A stretch of DNA of 64,000 nucleotides, taken from Dolomedes plantarius (lineage: Eukaryota > Arthropoda > Arachnida > Araneae > Dolomedidae). Positions within the stretch are counted from its first letter, which is position 1, and each line of letters begins with the position of its first letter. The position numbers were made by a program, and so were the translations under genes. Of the stretch, positions 55,341-64,000 are shown one piece after another. Under the pieces are notes generated by a model, which had not been told where the DNA came from, did not search any database, and saw only the letters and a program-made list of their open reading frames with translations. The DNA lies in the NCBI GenBank assembly GCA_907164885.2, contig OU015490.1, positions 11,337,466 to 11,401,465 of the forward strand, read 5' to 3'.

Positions 55341-55653
55341 CAGGATGGCCGGGCTAAAAGTATCCAAAAGTCATGACTTATTTTTCCGGAACTTCCCATG
55401 AGAATTAAAAAAAAATTATTTAAATAGAAAGAACATCTCACCAAGTTTTCATATCAATTATAGACCTCGATCATAGTATTATAGATTTCGATGTGCGCAC
55501 CTTTTGTTACACGACTAACGTCTAAATGATAATCCAGTTCTCTCCAAGAGTTTCGTAGCATATCAGGCGTTATTAGACTTTTTTTTAAATTCTGAAAAGT
55601 AGTTCCGTAAAAATAAGTCGTCACTTTTGGATACCTTTATCTCGGATACCCTG
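55341..55653. mobile_element. MITE, family M1, copy 2 (complete)
   Basis: The left end CAGGATGGCCGGGCTAAAAG and the inverted right end CAGGGTATCCGAGATAAAGG pair through GTATCCAAAAGT and GACTTATTTTT, about 55 bp of TIR. TA flanks both sides. It is 313 bp with no coding capacity. Related sequences lie at 34229-34718 (fold-back form) and 43917-43972 (end fragment). TA target and CAGG ends suggest mobilisation by a mariner-type transposase. Confidence 0.85.
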
Positions 55654-56494
55654 TATAATAAGTAGGGAATTAATTAAACTACGAAAAATAAATTAAAAAT
55701 ACGTAAAAATTATAAGTATAAGAAGAAACGTACTTAAAAACAATTTGAATTCATGTTTTAGTTGCTTTTGCAATACTGTAGGATTAAAATAAATATTTTT
55801 AAAGTCTAAAACTTAATCTATTATAGTCGCGCTAGAATCCGTGTGGAGTCCATTAATCATTTTTTAATTTTTTTTTCTATTTACTTTTTTCCAGATTTTC
55901 CACTAAACAGTCAGTTTTATGTGCTTCAAATATAGCTTATTTCTGACCTAACAGATACGGTAAACATTCCTTGGAATTTTATAAATTAAATTAATTTCAG
56001 TGACTTTCTATATTTGAGCCAATTTCAACATGTTATTCTGTTTCATTAAGTTTAATACAGCTCGAAAAGATTTATTGTTGCTGGCTATCATTTGTCGTTT
56101 AATATCAGAAACTGCGACATTTAATAAAGTCGAGAGCGAGATTTAATTTGTGAAAATGTGGCGTTTGATTAAAATAGATTTTCATGACTATAATCAATTG
56201 TTCACGAGTTTGTAATATTTGAAAGGTTGAATATTTGTTCACCAATTGAGGTAATTGTAAACAAATATGTTTTGATTTGTGTATTAAATGTGAGTGTTTA
56301 CAAAATAATATTTATCGTAGTATTTATGATATATATAAAATATATTTGCAAAACATATTTTTCATCTAAAATAATAATACAAAGTGTTTTCTTCTATCAG
56401 GTTAACACAATCGTAAATTTGAGTATTTTTAAAATACTTAATACATACAAAGTAATAATCATTTACTGCGCCAGTCATCGCTAGCTCCTATACT
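55654..56494. other. AT-rich stretch, nothing recognised
   Basis: An 85-codon frame at 56227-56484 is Ile/Val/Tyr-rich as expected by chance in AT-rich DNA. Confidence 0.5.
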
Positions 56495-56620
56495 TAGGGA
56501 TGAAACAATACCAGTGAGGTATCGATACTTTTACTTGTACTTAGATCGAAAGAAGTATCGGTACCTACTTGATATCAGAACAAAAGTATCTATGCATACT
56601 CATATCGATACTTTTTTAAG
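56495..56620. mobile_element. hAT-like terminal fragment
   Basis: TAGGGATGAAACAATACCAG, then GTATCGATACTTTTACTTG and repeated (A/G)TATCGATAC motifs, resembles one end of hAT elements (TAGGGATGnnACGATACC type). The opposite end was not found. Confidence 0.4.
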
Positions 56621-57213
56621 ACCATAAAATTATTGTCCCTATTATTAATATCCTTGCATTTTCAATGAATCTATAATGGGGCCGCTCAGTAATATTTTCC
56701 ACCACGTTCGCTGAAAACCACGTTCCAGTCTTCGTGAGCCAAGACGAAGGCGTGTAGCATGTCAACATGATTGACATTAAAAGAGCCAACCAGAGAAGGA
56801 ATCATTTTCGAATTTGAGGAGGGGGGGTTACCCCTTTTATTATTTGAAACTCTTGACACAAGTGTTTTGTTGGCTTTAGACGGTCCTAGCCTAGATCACT
56901 GCCCAAGGGGATTTAGTTAGGCCTCTTCCCCATTTACTGCGTTCCACATTCATCCCCACAAACTTCCCGCATATTAGTGAGAAGACGGACGTCAACAATC
57001 TACTATATGGAAGAAATCTTTCGTTATTGTTCTGCGACCGGAATTGTATATTTAAGAACATTAGTTTAACAGTTTTGTAATGTCTTATTTATTAATTTCT
57101 TTATTAATATTAATCTTCATTTTAATTTTCTAATGAGTTGTTTTTACCAAGCTGATCGACTGATAAGCTTTCCGGTTTACAATTTAGAAATTAGAAAATA
57201 ACATACAAAACTC
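56621..57213. other. No recognised feature
   Basis: 56740-57010 is GC-richer, with an 8-base G run at 56821-56828, but without frames or repeat pairs. Confidence 0.4.
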
Positions 57214-57660
57214 ATGCCGAAGAATGCCACAATTAAGACAGCGTCTTATTGTGAACCCCTGAAGAGAGTGTGGAAGTCGCTGAAACATGGACGACCAGGT
57301 AAACTTTCAAAAGGCATTGTGCTCTTGCATGACAATGCGAGACCGCATGCTGCGACGCTAACAAGGGATCTATTGAAAAAGTTTAAGTGGGAAGTGTGGA
57401 ATCTTGCGCCAAGTTACTCTCAAGTCTTCGGTCCCACGTCTTCGGTCCCATGACACAAGAACTTGCAACGCGACGATATCACTCGGATAAGGAGCTAAAA
57501 GTTTGAACCTAACAATTTTTATCTCCCCCCAACAAGCCCCAACAAATGCTAAAATAAAGGAGGTGATTACGTCGACAAATAGATTATGCATTATACTTTT
57601 ATCTTAGTAAAACTTTGATCTATAATTTCAACCCGCTTTTGTTTTTTCCAACGAGTGCAA
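57214..57660 (+). pseudogene. mariner transposase C-terminal relic
   Basis: The frame at 57214-57453 reads MPKNATIKTASYCEPLKRVW and RPGKLSKGIVLLHDNARPHA, with the second catalytic Asp in LLHDNARPH, followed by LLKKFKWEVWNLAPSYS, where the family has PPYSPDLAPSDYHLF. The third catalytic residue block is lost by a frameshift. The element's 3' end may be the block AACTTTTTGACTGGCCA near 57663-57679, which resembles mariner TIRs. The 5' half of the gene is absent. Confidence 0.75.
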
Positions 57661-57690
57661 CTAACTTTTTGACTGGCCATTGCATGTATG

Positions 57691-57695
<5 letters not shown>

Positions 57696-57774
<79 letters not shown>
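57696..57774. repeat. (TA)n microsatellite
   Basis: About 39 TA units, directly right of the mariner relic. Confidence 0.97.
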
Positions 57775-57780
<6 letters not shown>

Positions 57781-58341
57781 GAATTTCAAACATTTCCCTT
57801 CATTAACATTGTCTTATCGCAACAGAACATTTTCCCTCATTTAAATTTGACTTAGGAATAACCAAATTAATCTATTAGATCTTCTCCGACGTCGACGTGC
57901 AGACAGAAAGCTTATATTAGAAGACTGTTCTAGAAGCTATGACGTGATCGCGTCCGATGCGGCGTCAGATGTCACGTTTTAACCAATTAAAAGTTCAGCG
58001 CGCCTGTGCATTTCGCAAGAATCATTGTTCCTCGGCAATTCTCTATGCACTTGTATATTCTCTCCCAAGCCATTAACATGTAGTGTCTTAGCTGTCCGTA
58101 TCGCCGCAGCGTTGCGCTGCCGGTATTTTCCCTGCTGCCAGCGATGTCCATCCAAACATTATTGATGCTAATGGAAGCTGTCCAACAAGGAAGTACCTTT
58201 AAATATATAATAGAAGTGCGATGAACTCTTCGTCTCTGGTTTTGATTGAGTTGGTTCATACTTTGGACTTCCCCGGTTACATGACTACAAAACTACGGAT
58301 TAAGTCGGAACTTTCCCGAGTTACCCCACATTTATTAATAC

Positions 58342-58344
<3 letters not shown>
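57775..58344. other. GC-richer segment, unassigned
   Basis: A 90-codon minus-strand frame (57987-58259) contains VWMDIAGSRENTGSATLRRY and MLMAWERIYKCIENCRGTMI. The plus strand also has an open stretch near 57880 (LLRRRRADRKLILEDCSRSY). No family recognised; the base composition suggests a transposon piece. Confidence 0.35.

Positions 58345-58409
<65 letters not shown>
58345..58409. repeat. (TA)n microsatellite
   Basis: About 32 TA units. Confidence 0.97.
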
Positions 58410-58411
<2 letters not shown>

Positions 58412-58775
58412 GACGTTGGTATTCTTCACACCCAATCCTATTAACACATTATTCCAAACATTCTGAGAATCATTTCTCACTTGACAGTCGGTGGTCCGGT
58501 GGCGAGGACATTCATCATTAATAAATCCATCAAACAGCAAGATGTTAACACAACAGGCATAAAAACACTCCAATTGAGCATCCTAAACATCTTTATTAAA
58601 ATTCCAATAATTACTCATCTCCATGAAACAAATTCCCAATATCCCATCCAATTGAAATATGTGCGCCTAACAGTACACGTCCTTTCCATTCCCTAGTTAT
58701 CCATAACTCTGCTGATTTTCTTTGTTTCAACGTTAAAACCAACACTTAGTGACGCTCATTACTTATGCGTGATGT
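58410..58775. other. Left flank of the LTR element, nothing recognised
   Basis: No gene. The last four bases, ATGT (58772-58775), are the target duplication of the LTR element. Confidence 0.5.
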
Positions 58776-58871
58776 TGTAAGGTATACACAAGATTCGATT
58801 CACAAGAATCGAACTTTTGAGTGAATTAAAGAAGCTGCTTTAGATATGCTAATTTCGGCATACGCGCTTAG

Positions 58872-58878
58872 TATAAAT
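58872..58878 (+). promoter_or_regulatory. LTR TATA box
   Basis: TATAAAT in the U3 part of the 5' LTR, 96 bp from its start; same position in the 3' LTR (62046). Confidence 0.65.
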
Positions 58879-59104
58879 ACCACGCAGCGTCATTAATGAA
58901 AGAGGGGGGAGGTTGTTAAGGTTGAAAAGGTGTTATCCTGCGCTAGTGCTTAGCGGGCCAGAAGTTTACATGGCTGTACTGCTGGTTTGACTTACTGTTC
59001 ATGAGTATAAAAATATATTGTTCTTGAAAGCTGTGTTTATACATTCCGTACAAGTAGTACGCATGCTTATTGCTGTAAAAGCCAATTATATGTGCAACGA
59101 ATTC

Positions 59105-59110
59105 AATAAA
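59105..59110 (+). promoter_or_regulatory. LTR polyadenylation signal
   Basis: AATAAA, repeated at the equivalent 3' LTR position 62279-62284, where it would act in transcript 3'-end formation. Confidence 0.65.
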
Positions 59111-59214
59111 CATTGTTTCATGTATAATCTGTGTTTGCTTCAAATTCAAATAGAGTGCCACTTCAAATTATATACACCCAAGTCTGGGTAGAAGTGAGCA
59201 TAGATTCTCTATAC

Positions 59215-59225
59215 TGGCGCCCGAA
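59215..59225 (+). promoter_or_regulatory. Primer-binding site, tRNA-Lys type
   Basis: TGGCGCCCGAA begins one base after the 5' LTR. It is identical to the first 11 bases of the tRNA-Lys-complementary primer site used by many retroelements; the match stops after that. Confidence 0.75.
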
Positions 59226-59348
59226 AGATATATATACCCTGGTAGTTAGCGTTAAATTTGTAACGAACAACATAATTGAAATTAAAAACTGTGTACTATG
59301 TACTTATATTGATAAAATTGTTGCAAGTACGTATATACTATTTAAAAA

Positions 59349-61412
59349 ATGAGTGTTGTAGAACAAAATCCTGCTGGAAATATTCCTCGGGTAATTATGG
59401 TTCAGCATTTTGCGCCATTCGAAGCCACCTTCAATGGCGGCCCCTCAAGCCAATTCCTAAAGAAAATTGAGCATTACTTTCAGCAATAATGCACCCCAGA
59501 GGGGGATAAACTTAAAATTGCTCTAGCCGCTTTAAGAGGTAGTGCATATCAGTGGTACACATGCATTCAAAGCAGTAATCTGATTTTTGACTATTTGTCA
59601 TTCAAGCAACAGTTTCTTAGTGTTTTTCCAAAGACCTTTAATCAAAGTAAAATTGAAGCGGAAATTTATTCGCTAAGGCAACGTGAAGGTCAGTCTGCGG
59701 TAGATTTTGCTACGGAAAAGATTTCCAAGTGTGAGGAATATTTAGAAGGGGTAACGGAAGCGGTAATCTTAAAAATAGTTATCCAACGTTTGAAGCCAAG
59801 TGTCCAAGATTTTTTAGATAATCAAACAATTACAAGCAAGGTTACCCTCCTTCAAGCTTTAGCTAAACATGACAATAGCCATTTCTTCGCTACCCCGTAC
59901 CATCATTCAGGTACGAGAAGTTTTATACACCCGCGCCAAAATTTTTCGCGAGTTTCAAACCAGCAGCGTAAGCAGTACCGCAGGCAAAATAATAGAAGCG
60001 CACGGCGTTATAATGAAATTAGTGCACTTAAAGTAAATAATATGCAAGCACCTTACTTGCACTGGCAAGTTGATTCACATGATATGGTTCAACCTGTTGA
60101 AACTGTTTGGTCAAATGTATTATTTTGTCCGAGCAGTAATCATTATTTTGAGAATAGTGACAGTCAGGGTATTTTTGTGGCTTATAAAGAAAGTGAGTCT
60201 AGCTGGAATAATGCGGTAATTCCAGTACAAATTTCTGAAAATAGTGCCGATACTAATGCTAGTGGTTTAGAAAATAAATCATCGGACACTTCTATTAATG
60301 CTATACCTGATATTATTAATGCTATACCTGATATTATTGATGCTATACCTGATATTTTAGATGATATTCACACATCTGTTAATGAAGGAAATTTAGTAGA
60401 TGACGAAGTATGCGTTACGGAAGTTAGTGAATACTTATTAGTTGACGACAATAAAAATTCTTTAAACGATAGTAGGAACTCGCTAGGTAATGATGATATT
60501 ATTTCAAGTTTATATCCGAATGAGGATGCTGTAGGCCAGGTTGATAATATGGTTTTAAATAAAGTACATGAAAACCAGACTGAGAATCAGGATGAAAAGT
60601 TGACATAGAGTTATACTGTAAGTAGTTTAGCTGATGCTTCGGAAGTTATAGACGTCGTTTGCATTAAAACGCACCAGTACGAAAAGCTTAATCTTCCTAA
60701 AACTGAAGCAGTGTTAAAGAATTTAAATGATAATGATTCTGATGTCGCAAGTTTCAAAGAGACTTTTTCGTCAAAAGAGGATAAAACTAAAGTTAAGGAG
60801 GATAAAAAACGTGAAAAAGCGCCTTCAGGTTCCAGCATTAAAACTGCAAATACTGAAGTAATTAAAACGGTAAACAAGAAGTCGCATAAGCACCAATACC
60901 AAAAACAGAGTCAGTTTGTTGAAAAACATGACACAAGTAGAGAGATAAAGCCAGTAACTAAACACGTTGGTGCGGCGTATAAATTTGACAAAATAGAATC
61001 TGCATTAAAATTTAATGCCTATACTCTAAAAAGTACGGAGAAAAGTAAAGTGTGCACTACAAAACCTCCATCTAAGGATGAACGTGGCACACATAAGGTA
61101 CACAAGGTTATCAAAAGGAAGAATGACAATTTTAAAGCTCCTTTGCATAAGTACAGGAAGCGCAAGATTTCTGCCGCCCAGCAAGGTTGGCCTCCTCCCA
61201 AGAGACCTCCTGTCCATCGTCAAGCCGGACCAGCGCCTCAGGACCAACGAACTGCTGCACGAAGGATGCCCACACGGTCAACGAACCCCTTTACTAGGAC
61301 TGCGACCATCAAGAGAGGTTCCACGGATTGGACAGACTGGTGCAAGGAAGTTGCTGCATTCATGAGGAACAAGTATTGTATCAATTCTCTTATTCTAACT
61401 CCCACCCTTTAA
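59349..61412 (+). pseudogene. gag-like polyprotein frame with two in-frame stops
   Basis: From ATG 59349 (135 bp after the LTR) one frame runs 688 codons to TAA at 61412, interrupted only by TAA at codon 47 (59487-59489) and TAG at codon 420 (60606-60608). The start reads MSVVEQNPAGNIPRVIMVQH and FAPFEATFNGG; then come ALAALRGSAYQWYTC and LSFKQQFLSVFPKTF, the capsid region of Ty3/Gypsy gag (helices with WY and F..F..F spacing). A Lys/Asp-rich tail follows, with three copies of a 7-residue repeat at 60297-60359. After the TAG, the frame is very Lys-rich (KEDKTKVKEDKKREKAPSG) and ends in a Pro/Arg-rich part (WPPPKRPPVHRQAGPAPQD). There is no zinc knuckle. Two stops in an otherwise clean frame are unusual for neutral decay. 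Confidence 0.85.
60297..60359 (+). repeat. Three 21-bp coding tandem repeats
   Basis: (A/G)ATGCTATACCTGATATT-type units at 60297, 60318 and 60339 encode three consecutive (N/D)AIPDI(I/L) heptapeptides and keep the frame. Confidence 0.95.
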
Positions 61413-61949
61413 TAAAACCGAACCAAATTGGTTTGAAGTTCCCCATTGTATATACTGTGTAAACATTTTGAGGGGAAGGAGTGAGCCACTGAAAAAAAAA
61501 GGCATACTGTTGTTTTATAAATTTTTGAAGGGGACATGTAGTGACTAGAAAAAAAATACATACTGCACAATATACCAATTAACCACTAATGTACTAACTT
61601 CACAAAAAAATAACACATGTATATTATAAATTGGGGGAGAGCAGATACAGTCAAGAAATTTCATGCTGTGCAATTGTGTTGTCACTTTTAATTAAAATAG
61701 ATATTTTAGGGCGCAGTTGGCATCCCAGTATCCGCAACTCTGCAAATCCACTGTTTGATGGTGTCACCTGGACCCTTCGGTGTTAGTTTTGTAAAATGGT
61801 AGTGGCGTTTTTCCTCCACACAACGTGTGGAAGGTTTTTTTGACTTTGCCACCCATTATGTCAAAAGTCAGACCAGCACGCGTTTTCAATTAGTTAACTG
61901 AAGCCGTTCAGACCTCAGTTACCTAATTTTTTTTTTCGAGGGAGGCCAG
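61413..61949. other. 3' non-coding part of the LTR element
   Basis: No coding sequence. It contains two related blocks, TTTGA(G/A)GGGGA(A/C) and (G/A)CATACTG, near 61468-61566, and the purine-rich tract before the 3' LTR. Confidence 0.6.
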
Positions 61950-62387
61950 TGTAAGGTATACACAAGATTCGATTCACAAGAATCGAACTTTTGAGTGAAT
62001 TAAAGAGGCTGCTTTAGATATGCTAATTTCGGCATACGCGCTTAGTATAAATACCACGCAGCGTCATTAATGAAAGAGGGGGGAGGTTGTTAAGGTTTAA
62101 AAGGTGTTATCATGCGCTAGTGCTTAGCGGGCCAGAAGTTTACATGGCTGTACTGCTGGTTTGACTTACTGTTCGTGAGTATAAAAATATATTGTTCTTG
62201 AAAGCTGTGTTTATACATTCCGTACAAGTAGTACGCATGCTTATTGCTGTAAAAGCCAATTATATGTGCAACGAATTCAATAAACATTGTTTCATGTATA
62301 ATCTGTGTTTGCTTCAAATTCAAATAGAGTGCCACTTCAAATTATATACACCCAAGTCTGGGTAGAAGTGAGCATAGAAACTCTATA
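61950..62387 (+). repeat. 3' LTR (438 bp)
   Basis: Same ends as the 5' LTR except that CATAGAAACTCTATA replaces CATAGATTCTCTATA, plus four other substitutions. Confidence 0.93.
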
Positions 62388-62637
62388 ATGTCATATCGTC
62401 CATGTTCTTTTGCCATACTAAGCATTTTCTTAGCGCCAAACTGCATTACTATACGTCTACCTAAAATTCTCCTCGGTTCTTCGGAGAGTGAATCAAGTCG
62501 AACACACTAATTCTATTTTCACTGCAATGCCTTATGCCGCTTATTTGAACTCCCAGAGTTTTAAATTGTTAATCCTATATTTTACTAACTAATATCCCGT
62601 TTTAAGGTCGCGCGATCACCCCCCCCCCATATTTTAG

Positions 62638-62640
<3 letters not shown>
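62388..62640. other. Right flank of the LTR element
   Basis: Begins with the ATGT target duplication. Contains an 8-9 base C run near 62618. No gene. Confidence 0.5.
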
Positions 62641-62700
<60 letters not shown>

Positions 62701-62701
62701 G
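62641..62701. repeat. (CA)n followed by (TA)n microsatellite
   Basis: 19 CA units then about 11 TA units. Confidence 0.97.
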
Positions 62702-62850
62702 TCAAACCTGTATTTGTGCGGTAGATAGGGACCGCACAAAAATAATATTCAGAGACTTCATAAATAGCTATAAGAAATAATTTTTCACAACGTATTAAAG
62801 GAAAATAATTATGCGGTGGAGAGAGACCGTATAAAAAAGTAGCGCCCACT
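62702..62850. mobile_element. Tigger-type terminal fragment
   Basis: GTCAAACCTGTATTTGTGCG, then GTAGATAGGGACCGCAC and later TGCGGTGGAGAGAGACCGTA, is the repeated GTGCGGTnnAnAGGGACCGCA pattern of Tigger ends. It directly follows TATATA. No inverted partner found. Confidence 0.6.
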
Positions 62851-63433
62851 TTTTGATATCACAAAATGCTCAGCGCATTCGAAAACACTAAATAGTGTTG
62901 CAACGGTGCGGAAATCACAAAAAAAGGACGCGTTATGAACGCGCATAAAACAGGTCTATGTATGGCCTACAGAAGCACGAGCGGGGCGCACGGAGGAAAT
63001 TTGCATGTGACATGGGCAAGACACCCTTCACTGATGACAACACACATCGCACAAAATAAAATTTTTATTTGGATTACACATTTTCCCCATGGGTACAATT
63101 ATCGTGTTTTTTTTTGGGCCGTTGACAGAGCTGTTTTTTGTGCGTGCATAACGCGTTCGTTTTTATGTAATACACATACCGTTCCAATGCTCTTCGGGGT
63201 TTTCGCATACGTTCAGCATTTTGCGATGGAAATAAATGTGGTCTTGCCATTTGAAAATTTCGAGTTTCTATACCTATATCCCTAACCGTGAGAGCCACTT
63301 TTTTGCTATTCGCAGAATCCCGAGCTCATACCTCTGAATAACTATATCTGAAATCTCATCTCAATCGGTGGAACGGAACAGCCGCTAGAGGTCCATATAT
63401 CAGCAAAGTTTTTTTTTATGACCATCCTGTATA
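62851..63433. other. Unassigned; ends in a probable MITE terminus
   Basis: A 116-codon plus-strand frame (62935-63285) has no recognised motif and overlaps another on the minus strand. The segment ends TATGACCATCCTG at 63430-63431 followed by TATA, which resembles an inverted CAGGATGG terminus as in MITE family M1, but the left end is not visible. Confidence 0.4.
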
Positions 63434-63759
63434 TTTATATTCGTTATGTCAGTTATTGTGACTATACCATGATAAGCAATTTCAGGCCAAGGATTGAAAA
63501 AATTATAAAACTGCACCGAGCACAACCACACATTAATTGAAATCGAACTTTTGTGGAATTTCAATCTGTGTTTCTGAAATCTTGTTTATATTTGTGAAAT
63601 TAAAAATTAAAATACTACAGCAATAATAAATCATAAACCTAATGAAATACTTTTTCTAATTTTTAGCTCATATTCTTATTCAAATTGTCATATTAAGAGT
63701 TTTATGTGCAATAATTAGTATTATAATTATGTCGTGTGCTGCATATTATAGAGAAAAAT
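63434..63759. other. AT-rich stretch, nothing recognised
   Basis: No features supported. Confidence 0.5.
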
Positions 63760-63829
63760 GTGAGGGGGTCGATGAAGAAAATCATTCTTTTAAAAGGGGT
63801 CGATGCAAGAAAAAGTTTGGGAACCCCTG
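63760..63829. mobile_element. hAT-type right terminus
   Basis: GAGGGGGTCGATGAAGAAAA, then AAAGTTTGGGAACCCCTG (inverted: CAGGGGTTCCCAAACTTT) is the standard terminus of Charlie-like hAT elements. It is followed by GTGTAGGG, the same 8 bases that follow the hAT MITE at 22678. The left end is missing or unrecognised. Confidence 0.65.
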
Positions 63830-64000
63830 GTGTAGGGTATCCGGTGGAAGCCCTAAATTGTATTAAAATTTATAAAAGATTCCCTTTATTTGAAAATGTT
63901 ATGAAGTTTTAACAAAACTATATTTATATTCATGATTTTATATCACATTTGAACTAAAAATAGTATATGCATTTAATCTATATATATGTATAAAACATTT
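63830..64000. other. AT-rich end of the window
   Basis: Nothing recognised. Confidence 0.5.

Larger units (their letters stand above)
58776..59213 (+). repeat. 5' LTR (438 bp)
   Basis: Starts TGTAAGGTATACACAAGATT and ends GAGCATAGATTCTCTATA. Contains a TATA box (TATAAAT at 58872) and AATAAA (59105-59110) in U3-R order. Confidence 0.93.
58776..62387 (+). mobile_element. Ty3/Gypsy-like LTR retrotransposon, gag-only
   Basis: LTRs at 58776-59213 and 61950-62387 are both 438 bp and differ at six positions by my reading (about 1.4%). ATGT flanks both sides (58772-58775 and 62388-62391). The primer site directly follows the first LTR, and a purine-rich GAGGGAGG lies just before the second. The interior (2.7 kb) has one gag-like frame and no protease, reverse transcriptase, RNase H or integrase. 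It is the youngest dated element in the window yet non-autonomous, so it must have used enzymes from a full-length relative. Confidence 0.92.

Noticed and set aside
58221..58573. Frames with long Ile-Tyr runs on both strands
   Set aside because: They arise from translation of the (TA)n microsatellite.
62935..63298. 116- and 74-codon overlapping frames
   Set aside because: No motif, overlapping on both strands, next to Tigger and MITE ends. Treated as chance openness in repeat DNA.

Overview
This is eukaryotic nuclear DNA, very AT-rich, with many simple repeats and no intact ordinary protein-coding gene. The transposon repertoire (piggyBac, Tc1/mariner of several sub-types, PIF/Harbinger, hAT, Tigger/pogo, LINE fragments, LTR elements, tRNA-derived SINEs) and two uncharacterised protein families that are abundant in arthropod genomes point to an arthropod. 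The Tc1 protein and the SINE style suggest an arachnid, probably a spider; that is inference from recall, not from a search. I read the window as a transposon-rich intergenic or large-intron region.

Layout. 0-10 kb: a piggyBac remnant with intact TTAA flanks; two copies of a fold-back element (about 4.5 and 8.8 kb) carrying the tail of a mariner-like transposase between long inverted arms; a tandem duplication near 6 kb; and the first copy of an 0.8-kb interspersed repeat. 10-14 kb: an unassigned coding-like stretch, a LINE reverse-transcriptase scrap, and a 1.7-kb decayed copy of an arthropod-wide uncharacterised gene (minus strand). 14-31 kb: SINEs, a possible exon at 15.5-15.7 kb, a two-gene PIF/Harbinger relic with a TAA target duplication, a hAT miniature element nested inside a SINE, a Tc1 relic, and a hAT pile-up with oppositely oriented transposase halves.

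31-44 kb: a SINE with an exact 14-bp target duplication, a fold-back MITE, a LINE ORF1 relic, a nearly intact Tc1 element (one premature stop), a probable solo LTR, and an LTR element emptied of its coding region. 44-47 kb is featureless AT-rich DNA. 47-51.4 kb holds a GC-rich open frame and two divergent relics of uncharacterised arthropod gene families; one is enclosed by roughly 360-bp inverted repeats and looks like a poorly described DNA transposon. 52-55.7 kb is a head-to-tail chain of four TIR elements, each sitting on TA dinucleotides: a DD41D mariner-type, a Tc1, a Tigger-like deletion derivative and a MITE.

57-64 kb: a mariner relic, long TA repeats, and the youngest element in the window. 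That element is a 3.6-kb Ty3/Gypsy-like LTR retrotransposon with 438-bp LTRs differing at six positions, a tRNA-Lys-type primer site, one long gag-like frame interrupted by two in-frame stops, and no pol. No host pathway or operon can be inferred. The genes present are selfish elements in various stages of decay, several of them non-autonomous.
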